Below are positions 16,959 to 26,274 of a stretch of DNA of 64,000 bases, piece by piece. Source of the DNA: Flavobacterium segetis (GTDB taxonomy: Bacteria; Bacteroidota; Bacteroidia; Flavobacteriales; Flavobacteriaceae); contig NZ_FQWE01000003.1 in assembly GCF_900129575.1 (NCBI RefSeq), positions 248,001-312,000 of the forward strand, written 5' to 3'. Within the stretch, counting starts at the first letter, position 1; every line of letters starts with the position of its first letter. Position numbers and translations under genes: made by a program. The notes beneath the pieces were generated by a model, which was given only the letters and a program-made list of their open reading frames with translations, had not been told where the DNA came from and did not search any database.

Positions 16959-18407
16959 ATGTCAAAATATACAGAAGACGACTTAAAAATCGAACTCGAA
17001 ACGAAAGAATATGAATATGGATTTTATACTGAATTGGAAGCGGAAACTTTTCCTGTTGGTTTAAATGAAGACATAGTTCGAGCGATATCTCACAAAAAAG
17101 GAGAACCACAATGGATGACTGACTGGCGTCTTGAAGCATATCGTGCTTGGGAGCAAATGATAGAGCCAGAATGGGCAAATGTACATTATGTAAAACCCGA
17201 CTTTCAAGCTATTTCCTATTATTCAGCGCCAAAAGCGGTAGATCCTAACAAGACACTCGATGATGTGGATCCTGAACTTTTAGAAATGTATAAGAAATTA
17301 GGAATTTCTGTTGATGAACAAAAGATGATGAACAATGTCGCTATGGACATAGTTGTCGATTCCGTTTCAGTAGCTACTACTTTCAAGAAAACATTAGGCG
17401 AGAAAGGAATAATCTTCATGAGTATATCTGAAGCTATAAAAGAACATCCAGAATTAGTGCGTAAATATTTAGGTACAGTTATTCCGCAAAAAGATAATTA
17501 TTATGCAGCACTAAATTCAGCTGTATTCTCAGATGGTTCTTTTTGTTATATCCCAAAAGGGGTGCGTTGTCCTATGGAACTTTCCACTTATTTTAGAATC
17601 AATCAAGCAGGAACAGGACAGTTTGAAAGAACCTTGCTTATTGCTGATGAAGGTAGTTATGTTTCTTATTTAGAAGGATGTACCGCTCCAAGTCGCGATG
17701 AAAATCAACTTCATGCTGCATGTGTGGAATTAATTGCTTTGGACAATGCTGAAATCAAATATTCAACCGTACAAAACTGGTATCCGGGAAATAAAGAAGG
17801 AAAAGGTGGTGTTTATAATTTTGTGACTAAAAGAGGAATATGTGAGAAAAATGCCAAAATTTCTTGGACACAAGTAGAAACAGGATCGGCAATTACTTGG
17901 AAATATCCTTCTGTAATTTTAAAAGGAGATCACTCAATAGGTGAATTTTACTCAATTGCTGTTACTAATAATTTCCAACAGGCTGATACGGGAACTAAAA
18001 TGATTCATTTAGGTAAAAACACTAAATCGACTATTATTTCAAAAGGTATCTCTGCAGGAAAATCACAAAATAGTTATCGTGGTTTAGTGAAAATTGGACC
18101 AAATGCCGATAACGCTAGAAACTTTTCACAATGTGACTCGTTGCTTATGGGTAACAATTGTGGTGCACATACTTTCCCGTATATCGAAACTAAAAATCCA
18201 ACAGCTAAAATTGAGCACGAGGCTACAACATCAAAAATTGGTGAAGACCAAGTTTTTTATTGTAACCAGCGTGGAATTCCAACAGAAAAAGCAATTGCTT
18301 TAATTGTAAACGGTTTTAGTAAAGATGTTTTGAACAAGCTACCAATGGAATTTGCCGTTGAAGCTCAGAAATTACTTGAGATTAGTTTAGAAGGATCAGT
18401 AGGTTAG
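16959..18407 (+). CDS. sufB: Fe-S cluster scaffold protein SufB
   Basis: A 482-aa protein with the characteristic beta-helix core and motifs ([53 protein letters not shown]) of SufB, the scaffold on which clusters are assembled in the SufBC2D complex. Full family length. Followed by an inserted toxin-antitoxin pair and then sufC. Confidence 0.97.
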   Translation: MSKYTEDDLKIELETKEYEYGFYTELEAETFPVGLNEDIVRAISHKKGEPQWMTDWRLEAYRAWEQMIEPEWANVHYVKPDFQAISYYSAPKAVDPNKTLDDVDPELLEMYKKLGISVDEQKMMNNVAMDIVVDSVSVATTFKKTLGEKGIIFMSISEAIKEHPELVRKYLGTVIPQKDNYYAALNSAVFSDGSFCYIPKGVRCPMELSTYFRINQAGTGQFERTLLIADEGSYVSYLEGCTAPSRDENQLHAACVELIALDNAEIKYSTVQNWYPGNKEGKGGVYNFVTKRGICEKNAKISWTQVETGSAITWKYPSVILKGDHSIGEFYSIAVTNNFQQADTGTKMIHLGKNTKSTIISKGISAGKSQNSYRGLVKIGPNADNARNFSQCDSLLMGNNCGAHTFPYIETKNPTAKIEHEATTSKIGEDQVFYCNQRGIPTEKAIALIVNGFSKDVLNKLPMEFAVEAQKLLEISLEGSVG

Positions 18408-18432
18408 AAATTTTATTTAAATTTAAAAAGCT

Positions 18433-18630
18433 ATGGATATTGTTTTAAGAAATGTAAAGAGGAAAGATTTTCCAGTATTAAAATCATTGGCAAAATCTCT
18501 TGGGTTTGAAATTATTGAAAAAACTGAAAAGCCTTACAATCCTGAGTTTGTCAAAGAAATTTTACAAGCTGAACAAAGCATTAAAGACGGAAAAGGGATT
18601 AAAATTAAAATGGAAGATTTGTGGAAGTAA
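18433..18630 (+). CDS. Antitoxin of a YoeB-type pair (DUF2683-like)
   Basis: A 65-aa protein beginning MDIVLRNVKRKDFPVLKSLAK and ending KIKMEDLWK. The short charged layout, with an N-terminal strand-helix and a C-terminal EDLW tail, is that of Bacteroidota antitoxins next to RelE/YoeB toxins. It overlaps the toxin gene by 10 nt, the usual coupling. It sits 25 bp after sufB in the suf direction. Low residue conservation limits the family call, but the partner makes the role likely. Confidence 0.8.
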   Translation: MDIVLRNVKRKDFPVLKSLAKSLGFEIIEKTEKPYNPEFVKEILQAEQSIKDGKGIKIKMEDLWK

Positions 18631-18893
18631 TTTATTCTGAGAAAGCTCAAAAAGACAGAGAATATTGGAAGAAATCTGGCAATAAAGCAATAATGAATAA
18701 AATTACTGCTTTAATAGAAGACGTTAAATTACATCCTTTTGAAGGAATCGGAAAACCAGAACAATTGAAACATCAACTTTCTGGAAGATGGTCTCGGAGA
18801 ATAAATCAAGAACATCGCATTATTTATAAAGTTACTGAAGAAAACACAATAGAAATTTTAGACATTTTATCACTGAAAGGTCATTACGAATAA
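18621..18893 (+). CDS. yoeB: YoeB/Txe-family mRNA interferase toxin
   Basis: A 90-aa protein starting at GTG (18621) inside the antitoxin gene. It has the Txe/YoeB signature: [45 protein letters not shown] and the C-terminal GHYE with catalytic His and Tyr. YoeB-type toxins cleave mRNA at the ribosomal A site. Complete and apparently intact. It sits 11 bp before sufC, so it is transcribed with an operon for Fe-S assembly. Confidence 0.93.
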   Translation: MEVIYSEKAQKDREYWKKSGNKAIMNKITALIEDVKLHPFEGIGKPEQLKHQLSGRWSRRINQEHRIIYKVTEENTIEILDILSLKGHYE

Positions 18894-18904
18894 ATAAAGA
18901 CAAC

Positions 18905-19657
18905 ATGTTATCAATAAAAAATTTACATGCCACAATTGGCGATAAAGAAATATTAAAAGGTATAAACCTTGAAGTAAAAGCAGGAGAAGTTCATGCAATA
19001 ATGGGACCAAACGGTGCTGGTAAAAGTACTTTGGCATCGATCATTGCAGGAAACGAAAACTACGAAGTAACAAGTGGAGAAATTTCGCTAGACGGAGAAG
19101 ATTTAGCTGAATTGGCACCGGAAGAAAGAGCACATAAAGGTGTTTTTCTTTCGTTTCAATATCCAGTAGAAATTCCAGGAGTTTCCGTGACAAACTTTAT
19201 TAGAACCGCTATTAATGAAACTCGTAAAGCACAAGGTCTCGAAGAAATGCCTGCTAACCAAATGCTAAAAGTGATTCGTGAAAAATCAGAATTATTAGAA
19301 ATCGATAGAAAATTTTTATCTCGTTCTCTTAACGAAGGTTTTTCTGGTGGAGAGAAAAAACGTAACGAAATTTTCCAAATGGCAATGTTAGAACCAAAAT
19401 TAGCTATTCTTGACGAAACTGATTCTGGACTTGACATTGATGCCTTGCGCATTGTTGCTAGCGGTGTAAATAAATTGAAGAGCGATAAAAATGCAGTTGT
19501 TATAATTACCCACTACCAAAGATTATTAGATTATATCGTTCCTGATTTTGTTCACGTTCTCATGGATGGAAAAATTGTGAAATCTGGCGACGCCAGCTTA
19601 GCTTTAGAATTAGAAGAAAAAGGATACGATTGGATCAAACAAGAGAGTTTTGTTTAA
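18905..19657 (+). CDS. sufC: Fe-S assembly ATPase SufC
   Basis: A 250-aa ABC-type ATPase: Walker [10 protein letters not shown] (about 34-42), the SufC-type signature [11 protein letters not shown] and Walker [17 protein letters not shown]. It powers the SufBC2D scaffold. Complete. Upstream is the toxin gene; downstream is a 528-bp gap that contains a pseudogene before sufD. Confidence 0.97.
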   Translation: MLSIKNLHATIGDKEILKGINLEVKAGEVHAIMGPNGAGKSTLASIIAGNENYEVTSGEISLDGEDLAELAPEERAHKGVFLSFQYPVEIPGVSVTNFIRTAINETRKAQGLEEMPANQMLKVIREKSELLEIDRKFLSRSLNEGFSGGEKKRNEIFQMAMLEPKLAILDETDSGLDIDALRIVASGVNKLKSDKNAVVIITHYQRLLDYIVPDFVHVLMDGKIVKSGDASLALELEEKGYDWIKQESFV

Positions 19658-19753
19658 AATTATTTCAAGTTTTCTCTATTTTAAGTTTTGCTAACGTTGA
19701 ATAATTACTGTCCAGGAGAATAGCACTTAATTTTAATATTATCCAAACAGTTA

Positions 19754-20143
19754 ATGGCAACAATTAATAGATTTGAGAATTTAGAGATCTGGTAAGAAGC
19801 AAGACGATTAGCAAAAGAAATTCACCTTATTGAAATTCAATTTGGTTTGAAATCATGTTTTAAATTAAAGGAATAAGTTAAGGCATCCTCTGGATCAGCA
19901 ATGGACAATATTGCTGAAGGATTTGAAAGAGACGGAAATCTTGAATTTAGGTAGTTTCTCTCAATAGCCAAAGGTTCCGCTGGAGAAGCGAGGTCTCAGT
20001 TGTACAGAATTTACGATTTTGAATATATTGACGAAAACAGATTCGATTTATTAAAAAAAGATTACGAAAACTTGAGTGGTAAAATTAAAAACTTTATAAC
20101 TTATTTAAATAAGAAGGACTTTAAAGGTAATAAGTTTCAATAG
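19754..20143 (+). pseudogene. Four-helix-bundle (S23/intervening-sequence) protein pseudogene with three internal stops
   Basis: The frame from ATG at 19754 reads as a full S23-type four-helix-bundle protein of 129 codons (RFENLEIW, ASSGSAMDNIAEGFERDGN, FLSIAKGSAGEARSQLYRI) with no frameshift, but holds internal stops at 19793 (TAA), 19874 (TAA) and 19952 (TAG). In this family each position normally holds Gln or lies in a Gln-rich context (EIW-Q-EAR, FR-Q-FLSIAKGS), so each is explicable by one C-to-T change in a CAA or CAG codon. The gene is a free-riding insertion between sufC and sufD. Such genes also occur inside 23S rRNA of some bacteria. Confidence 0.85.
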
Positions 20144-20185
20144 GCAAAACCTGAAACGTTAAACTTTAAACCTGAAACAAAACTT

Positions 20186-21502
20186 ATGGATTTAAAAGAA
20201 AAATTACTAGCCTCATTCATGGCGTTTGAAGAACGTGTTGATGTTCATTCAGAACTGCACGATATAAGAACAGCAGCCATTGAAAATTTTGAAAATAAAG
20301 GCTTCCCGTCTAAAAAAGAGGAAGCATGGAAATACACATCACTAAATTCAATACTGAAAAATGATTTTACTGTTTTTCCAAAACATGAAAACTCAATTGA
20401 GTTTAGCCAAGTTCGTAAATACTTTCTAAATGAAGTAGACACTTATAAGGTTGTATTTGTAGATGGTGTTTTTAGTTCGCATTTATCTTCAACAACGCAT
20501 GAAGGTATTGACGTATGTTTGATGGCCTCTGCATTAAATAAGCCAAAATATAAACCTGTCATTGACAAATATTTCAATCAAATTGCGAATAAAGAAGAGA
20601 GCTTAACTTCTCTTAATACGGCTTTCGCAAATGAAGGAGCGTATATTAACATCCCTAAAAATAAAATAGCTGAAAAGCCTATTGAAATCATGTATTTTTC
20701 TACAGGTAGTGAAGCAGCACTTTTAGTTCAACCGAGAAATTTAGTAATTGTGGGTGAAAACTCGCATGTTCAAATTGTTGAACGTCACCAGAGCTTAAAT
20801 GAAAATCCTGTGTTGACCAACTCAGTTACTGAGATTTTTGCTGAAAAACGTGCCATTGTTGATTACTACAAAATTCAAAATGATACGCTTGAAGCGAACT
20901 TGATCGATAATACTTTCGTTTCGCAACAACAAGAAAGTCATGTTTATGTTCATACTTTCTCATTTGGCGGTAATCTAACTCGTAACAACTTGAATTTCTA
21001 TCACTTTGGCGAAAGATTGACCAGCACATTAAACGGAATTACCATAATTGGTGAAAAACAACATGTTGATCATTATACATTAGTAAACCATGCTGCCCCA
21101 AATTGCGAAAGTTTCCAAGATTATAAAGGAATTTATTCTGATCGATCAACAGGAGTTTTCAACGGAAAAATTTACGTAGAAAAAGACGCTCAAAAAACAA
21201 ATGCTTTCCAAAAAAGCAATAACATACTATTGAGCGACAAAGCAACTATTAATGCCAAACCACAATTAGAGATTTTTGCAGACGATGTAAAATGTTCTCA
21301 TGGTTGTACGGTAGGGCAATTAGATGAAACTGCATTGTTCTACATGCAGCAACGCGGAATTCCACAAAAAGAAGCGAAAGCATTGTTGATGTATGCTTTT
21401 TCAAATGTAGTTATCGAAAATATAAAAATACCTGAATTAAAACAAAGAATTACTAAAATTATCGCTACTAAGTTAGGCGTTAAAATGGGATTTGATTTGT
21501 AG
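20186..21502 (+). CDS. sufD: Fe-S assembly protein SufD
   Basis: A 438-aa SufB-like protein: an N-terminal helical part (FENKGFPSKKEEAWKYTSL is the family hallmark), a central beta-helix and a C-terminal motif DVKCSHGCTVGQLDETALFYMQQRGI. It is the non-catalytic partner in SufBC2D. Complete. It ends at a terminator at 21535. Confidence 0.96.
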   Translation: MDLKEKLLASFMAFEERVDVHSELHDIRTAAIENFENKGFPSKKEEAWKYTSLNSILKNDFTVFPKHENSIEFSQVRKYFLNEVDTYKVVFVDGVFSSHLSSTTHEGIDVCLMASALNKPKYKPVIDKYFNQIANKEESLTSLNTAFANEGAYINIPKNKIAEKPIEIMYFSTGSEAALLVQPRNLVIVGENSHVQIVERHQSLNENPVLTNSVTEIFAEKRAIVDYYKIQNDTLEANLIDNTFVSQQQESHVYVHTFSFGGNLTRNNLNFYHFGERLTSTLNGITIIGEKQHVDHYTLVNHAAPNCESFQDYKGIYSDRSTGVFNGKIYVEKDAQKTNAFQKSNNILLSDKATINAKPQLEIFADDVKCSHGCTVGQLDETALFYMQQRGIPQKEAKALLMYAFSNVVIENIKIPELKQRITKIIATKLGVKMGFDL

Positions 21503-21534
21503 TTTTAACGACAAATTTCACTAAGATTGATCCA

Positions 21535-21576
21535 AGGTCACAAAGTTTATAATTGAACTTTGTGACCTTTGTAGTT
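21535..21576 (+). terminator. Terminator after sufD (likely bidirectional)
   Basis: A 14-bp perfect stem (AAGGTCACAAAGTT with AACTTTGTGACCTT, loop of 8) and a following T run. It lies between convergent sufD and the serine hydrolase gene. Confidence 0.8.
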
Positions 21577-21578
21577 TT

Positions 21579-22943
21579 TTAATTAGTGTTCTTTATGGTA
21601 AAATTCAAACTCCCAATAATTTCTTTAAACATTCCATTAAAATCAAACTCTGGGTTTTCTTTTAATCCCATTCTGACTATTACTACATCTAATGATGGGA
21701 TAATCACTACCATTTGTCCTTGAAATCCGCCGCAATAATACATATCTCTGGGAGCATCAGGGAATTTCCCACCACTATTCAACCAAAAATGTCCACCATA
21801 ATCACCGTTTGATGTGTTAGTAGATGTTGCCGTGTATTTAGCCCAACTTTCATTAAATATTTGCTCACCGTTCCAGTTTCCTTTGTGTAAATACAGCAAA
21901 CCAAACTTAGCCCAATCTCTTGTTGTAGCCCAACCATAAGATGAACCAACATAATTACCCTTCATATCCGTTTCTACGAGCATAGAATTCATACCTATTT
22001 TATCTATTAAGGATCTGTACCAAAAATCAAGATATTCTTGATGCGTTTTAAACTGCTTTCGCAAAATCCCTGATAATAGATTTGTAGTTCCTGATGAATA
22101 GTTCCAGTGTGTATTGGGTTTATAAGCAGCTGACTTTTCTAGCTGTGAACGCGTCATATCTTCCGCTTGAAAAAGCATCTTAGTCGCATCGCAAATTTTA
22201 TCGTATTTTTCCTCCCACTCCAAACCAGAATTCATGTGTAGTAAATCATTTGTAGTAATAATTTTGCGCTCATCATTTGCCCATTCTGGAATTGGTGCTG
22301 GTGCATAAATATTAAATTTACCTTGCTTTTCTAAAACACCAAACATGGCACTAGTAATACTTTTTGTCATTGACCAACCTAAAATTTTACTATCTTTATT
22401 AAAGCCTGTATCATATTTTTCAGCTATAATTTTATCCTTATAAATAACTAAAAGGGAGCGCGTTCGTTTATCAATTTTACCGTCGGTATCAAAAGTATTG
22501 GCAACAGCTGCATTAAGTTTAGTATAATCAACAGATCTAAAAATAGTATCTTTTGGTTCCAAGTTTCCGTAAGGAAAGGGCAAATTATTGTTTAGTTTAT
22601 TACGATTAGGAAATAAGTACGGTTTTGTCACATCAAAATCATCATTAATTAGTGTCGCTCCTAGTCCTTTACGATATATAGCTTTGCGCTCTTTTAAGCC
22701 ATAAACTGAAGCAGTGGCAAACTTACCCGCTTCATTAATAGTGTTCTTAGCTAAATCTATAAGCGCAATGTCATTATCCCCTTTTTCAATCATTTCTTGA
22801 GACCGATTGTCTATAAAATAACCCGAAGCAATACTTTTGGCTGAAAAGCCGGAAATTAAATCTAGTTTTGGATAAGTTGTAAAACCGACATAAACTAGCA
22901 CAACAAATATTCCAATACCAGCAAACTTGAAGAACTTTTTCAT
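21579..22943 (-). CDS. Serine hydrolase of the beta-lactamase (class C/PBP) family
   Basis: A 454-aa protein with an N-terminal membrane anchor (about residues 6-22), then a class C beta-lactamase-like domain. The Ser-x-x-Lys is S191-K194 in GWSMTKSI, and the Tyr motif is Y282-S-S in NYSSGTTN. Further family blocks are YLHKGNWNG and YGGHFWLNSGG. It is inserted in the opposite direction between sufD and sufS. Likely acts on the outer side of the inner membrane on an ester or peptide; the substrate is unknown and it need not be a beta-lactamase. Confidence 0.88.
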   Translation of the reverse strand: MKKFFKFAGIGIFVVLVYVGFTTYPKLDLISGFSAKSIASGYFIDNRSQEMIEKGDNDIALIDLAKNTINEAGKFATASVYGLKERKAIYRKGLGATLINDDFDVTKPYLFPNRNKLNNNLPFPYGNLEPKDTIFRSVDYTKLNAAVANTFDTDGKIDKRTRSLLVIYKDKIIAEKYDTGFNKDSKILGWSMTKSITSAMFGVLEKQGKFNIYAPAPIPEWANDERKIITTNDLLHMNSGLEWEEKYDKICDATKMLFQAEDMTRSQLEKSAAYKPNTHWNYSSGTTNLLSGILRKQFKTHQEYLDFWYRSLIDKIGMNSMLVETDMKGNYVGSSYGWATTRDWAKFGLLYLHKGNWNGEQIFNESWAKYTATSTNTSNGDYGGHFWLNSGGKFPDAPRDMYYCGGFQGQMVVIIPSLDVVIVRMGLKENPEFDFNGMFKEIIGSLNFTIKNTN

Positions 22944-23030
22944 AAAAATTATTTTGAAGCAATTTAATAAAAAAGATCATAAATGCATCGGAATAATACG
23001 GACATAAAATGAGGTTTTATTAACAAGTGT

Positions 23031-23064
23031 TTGCTAAAAATCAGTTGCATTTTTACTACTTTTG
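23031..23064 (+). promoter_or_regulatory. Putative promoter of sufS (TTG, 23 bp, TACTTTTG)
   Basis: TTG at 23031 and TACTTTTG at 23057-23064 fit the phylum consensus. Needed because the divergent serine hydrolase separates sufS from the upstream suf genes; it implies a second transcription unit with a leader of about 100 nt. Confidence 0.55.
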
Positions 23065-23172
23065 TATTTAGATAAATTCTAAATAATATTGAAAGAAATT
23101 AGATAAATTTATCTGTAATACAAAGTCTACTATCAATAAAACATATAATAGACTTACTAAAAAAGAAATTAC

Positions 23173-24387
23173 ATGTTAGATATAAATAAAATTAGAGCCG
23201 ACTTTCCAATACTTTCCCAGAAAGTGAATGGAAAACCATTAGTTTATTTCGATAACGGCGCCACTTCGCAGAAACCACAGGTGGTAATTGACGCTATTTC
23301 CAAATACTATCAAGAAATCAATGCTAATATTCATCGAGGTGTACATACTTTGAGCCAACTTGCAACTGACGCGTACGAAATTTCAAGAAGCAAAATTCAA
23401 AAACATATTAATGCTGAGTTTGCACATGAAGTTCTTTTTACTTCGGGTACCACTCATGGGATCAACTTGGTTACGAACGGGTTTGCTTCTCTATTAAAAG
23501 CTGGAGATGAAATTTTGGTTTCGGCGTTAGAACACCATAGCAATATCGTACCATGGCAAATGTTGTGCGAGAAAACAGGAGCTGTTTTGCGTGTCATTCC
23601 TATGAACAATGAGGGCGAATTGATCATGGAAGAATATGACAAACTGCTTTCAGGTAAAACTAAAATAGTTACCGTAAATCATATTTCCAACGCTCTTGGT
23701 ACTGTCAATCCTATTAAATATATGATTGATAAAGCGCACGAAGTTGGTGCTGCAATCTTAATTGATGGCGCGCAAGCCGTTCCACATTTAAAGCCTGATG
23801 TACGAGAACTAGATTGTGATTTTTACGTTTTTTCTGGTCATAAAATTTGCGGGCCTACAGGAACTGGTATCTTATACGGAAAAGAAGCTTGGCTCAATAA
23901 ACTACCGCCCTATCAAGGTGGTGGCGAAATGATTAAGGAAGTGAGTTTTGAAAAAACAACTTACGCTGAACTACCTCATAAATTTGAGGCCGGAACACCA
24001 AATGTTGCTGGAGGAATTGTATTAGGAACCGCGATTGATTACATGAATGAAGTTGGTTTTGACAACATTCAGCAACAAGAGAAAGAATTGTTAGAATACG
24101 GCACGAAAAGATTATTAGAAATTGAGGGTTTGAAGATTTTTGGTACAGCTAAAGAAAAAACATCTGTAATTTCGTTTAATATTGAAGGAATCCATCCTTA
24201 CGATATTGGTACTATAGTTGATAAGTTGGGAATTGCAGTGCGAACAGGTCATCATTGTGCGCAACCCATAATGACTTTCTTTGATATTCCTGGAACAATT
24301 AGAGCTTCTTTTGCATTTTATAACACTATGGAGGAAATTGATCTAATGGTTGCGGCAATTAAAAGAGCTCAAATGATGTTATCTTAA
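23173..24387 (+). CDS. sufS: Cysteine desulfurase SufS
   Basis: A 404-aa PLP enzyme that extracts sulfur from cysteine for cluster assembly. The PLP lysine is K224 in FSGHKICGPTGTG and the active cysteine C362 in RTGHHCAQP, which marks the group II (SufS) type. N-terminal YFDNGATSQKP and ALEHHSN motifs are present. Followed 5 bp later by a small gene and then sufE. Confidence 0.97.
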   Translation: MLDINKIRADFPILSQKVNGKPLVYFDNGATSQKPQVVIDAISKYYQEINANIHRGVHTLSQLATDAYEISRSKIQKHINAEFAHEVLFTSGTTHGINLVTNGFASLLKAGDEILVSALEHHSNIVPWQMLCEKTGAVLRVIPMNNEGELIMEEYDKLLSGKTKIVTVNHISNALGTVNPIKYMIDKAHEVGAAILIDGAQAVPHLKPDVRELDCDFYVFSGHKICGPTGTGILYGKEAWLNKLPPYQGGGEMIKEVSFEKTTYAELPHKFEAGTPNVAGGIVLGTAIDYMNEVGFDNIQQQEKELLEYGTKRLLEIEGLKIFGTAKEKTSVISFNIEGIHPYDIGTIVDKLGIAVRTGHHCAQPIMTFFDIPGTIRASFAFYNTMEEIDLMVAAIKRAQMMLS

Positions 24388-24392
24388 TCAAT

Positions 24393-24827
24393 ATGAAAAT
24401 TCTAACTGCATTTTTAATTTTTTTATTTTTAGGTAAAGGATGTGATAACGCAACTGCTCAAGATATGGGAAACACAGTTATTGAATACACAGCTTCTAGT
24501 AGAGGTTTTTACCAAAAAATAACGGTTAAAAATGAGACGCTAACTGTTTCAAGAAATAGAAACGTAGATGATAAAGCTATTATTAGCAAAATAAATCCGT
24601 CAAATTGGAAATCGGTAGTTTTACTTTTTCAAGAGTTAAAATTAGAGGATTTAAAAGAATTAAAAGCACCTTCTGAAAAACGATTTTACGATGGTGCGGC
24701 TATTGCCAGCTTAAAAATAAGTATTAAAGATAAAAATTACGAAACTTCTAGTTTTGATCATGGCTTTCCGCCAAAGGAAATTAAGCAGTTAGTTGATAAA
24801 ATAAACTCACTAGTTAAAAAAGATTAG
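24393..24827 (+). CDS. Hypothetical exported protein between sufS and sufE
   Basis: A 144-aa protein with a signal-peptide-like start (MKILTAFLIFLFLGKGC); the Cys could be lipidated, though the lipobox is poor. The mature part has alternating strands and no Cys that would suggest metal binding (VIEYTASSRGFYQKI, FYDGAAIASLKISIKD). It begins 5 bp after sufS, so it is surely co-transcribed, but I see no link to Fe-S assembly. The fold and function are not recognised. Confidence 0.75.
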   Translation: MKILTAFLIFLFLGKGCDNATAQDMGNTVIEYTASSRGFYQKITVKNETLTVSRNRNVDDKAIISKINPSNWKSVVLLFQELKLEDLKELKAPSEKRFYDGAAIASLKISIKDKNYETSSFDHGFPPKEIKQLVDKINSLVKKD

Positions 24828-24850
24828 AACCAACAAAAATTCAGTTTACT

Positions 24851-25270
24851 ATGAAAATTAAAGAAATACAGGACGAAATTGTTGATGAGTTCTCCATGTT
24901 TGACGACTGGATGGAACGATATGAATATATTATTGAACTCGGTAAAAAACTTCCAATAATCAAAGAAGAGTATAAAACCGACAATAATATTATCAAAGGT
25001 TGCCAATCTAAAGTGTGGTTGCAAGGCGAGCAAAATGATGATACGGTTGTTTTTACAGCTGATAGTGATGCGATATTGACAAAAGGAATTATAGCGATTT
25101 TAATTCGTACGTTCTCCAATCAAAAAGCAGCTGATATCTTACAAGCTGATATGGATTTTATTGACGAAATAGGATTGAAAGAACATTTATCACCAACACG
25201 CGCTAATGGATTGGTATCGATGATTAAAAATATTAAAATGTATGCTTTAGCATTTGACTCAAAAAATTAA
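24851..25270 (+). CDS. sufE: Sulfur acceptor protein SufE
   Basis: A 139-aa protein with the acceptor Cys at 51 in IIKGCQSKVWL and the FDDWMERYEYIIELGKKLP start typical of SufE, which takes persulfide sulfur from SufS. Complete and 23 bp after the previous gene. Confidence 0.96.
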   Translation: MKIKEIQDEIVDEFSMFDDWMERYEYIIELGKKLPIIKEEYKTDNNIIKGCQSKVWLQGEQNDDTVVFTADSDAILTKGIIAILIRTFSNQKAADILQADMDFIDEIGLKEHLSPTRANGLVSMIKNIKMYALAFDSKN

Positions 25271-25346
25271 AATAGATTTTAGTTTTTTTAAAACATATAA
25301 GTCAGATAAGTTTTTCAAAAGATTCAAATGAAATAATTCGATAATT

Positions 25347-25759
25347 ATGAATTTTACAAAAGCATTTTTATAAGATTTAGTTTATCAAGTTAATGGCGCA
25401 GCAATTGAAGTTCATAAAAGTATTGGTCCTGGTCTTCTAGAAGTTGCATATCATCAATGCCTTAAAAAAGAATTAGCACTACGAAAAATAAACTTTTTAT
25501 CTGAATTGTTAGGCCGTTAAAATACAAAGGATATGAATTGGAATCTAAGTTAAGATGCGACTTATTTGTTGAAAATGCACTAGTGGTAGAATTAAAATCA
25601 GTCAGCGAATTTAATCCTATTTTTGAAACCCAACTTTTAACTGATATGAACTTATTAAACTCACCTATTGGGTTATTGATAAATTTTAATGTAAAAAATA
25701 TACTTTACGAAGGTCAAAAAACCTTGGTAAATAAATTATATACTAATCTCGAAGATTAG
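25347..25759 (+). pseudogene. GxxExxY-family protein pseudogene
   Basis: From ATG 25347 the frame reads MNFTKAFL, then a stop at 25371, then DLVYQVNGAAIEVHKSIGPGLLEVAY and KKELALRKINFLSEL, the hallmark of the GxxExxY family. Near 25515 the frame shifts, and the rest continues in another frame from about 25516 (PLKYKGYELESKLRC, LVVELKSVSEF, GLLINFNVKN) to the stop at 25759. It has one nonsense and one frameshift lesion. The gene has entered the suf region between sufE and sufT and has decayed. Confidence 0.88.
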
Positions 25760-25872
25760 ATAAGACGTAATAATATTTAACTACATTTTAAAATTAACGA
25801 AAAATAAAAAACTAACATGACTTATATGTTTAAAACAGAAGTAATATATCTAAAAATCAAAAATTAATAAAA

Positions 25873-26196
25873 ATGGAACAAGAAATAGACACTACAGACT
25901 TAGGAGAATCAATCGTAAAGACTTTAAAAACAATTTATGATCCAGAGATTCCTGTTGATATATACGAATTAGGATTAATTTATGACGTAATGGTAAATAC
26001 TGATTATGAAGTAAAAATACTAATGACTCTTACTTCACCAAACTGTCCAGTTGCAGAAAGCTTACCAAGAGAGGTGGAAGATAAAGTTAAATCTATTGCA
26101 AATGTGAAAAATGCTGAAGTTGAAATAACATTTGATCCACCATGGAGCAAAGATTTAATGAGTGAAGAAGCAAAACTAGAATTAGGAATGCTATAA
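25873..26196 (+). CDS. sufT: Fe-S assembly protein SufT (MIP18/DUF59 family)
   Basis: A 107-aa protein with the MIP18/DUF59 core (IYDPEIPVDIYELGLIYDV, TLTSPNCPVAESLP, DPPWSKDLMSEEAK), the usual Fe-S maturation factor at the end of Bacteroidota suf operons. Complete. The DUF2480 gene follows. Confidence 0.93.
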   Translation: MEQEIDTTDLGESIVKTLKTIYDPEIPVDIYELGLIYDVMVNTDYEVKILMTLTSPNCPVAESLPREVEDKVKSIANVKNAEVEITFDPPWSKDLMSEEAKLELGML

Positions 26197-26274
26197 TTAG
26201 TCATAAAGTTAAAAGTCATAAAGCTTGTAAAAAAATGCCTTATGACTTTTAACCTTAGACCTAAAGACTTAGAT

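Noticed and set aside
18094-18303. Alternative frame inside sufB
   Set aside because: It overlaps the most conserved part of SufB and has no motif of its own.
19754-20143. 23S rRNA intervening sequence
   Set aside because: The S23-like gene is not inside an rRNA gene here; no rRNA sequence is present in the window.
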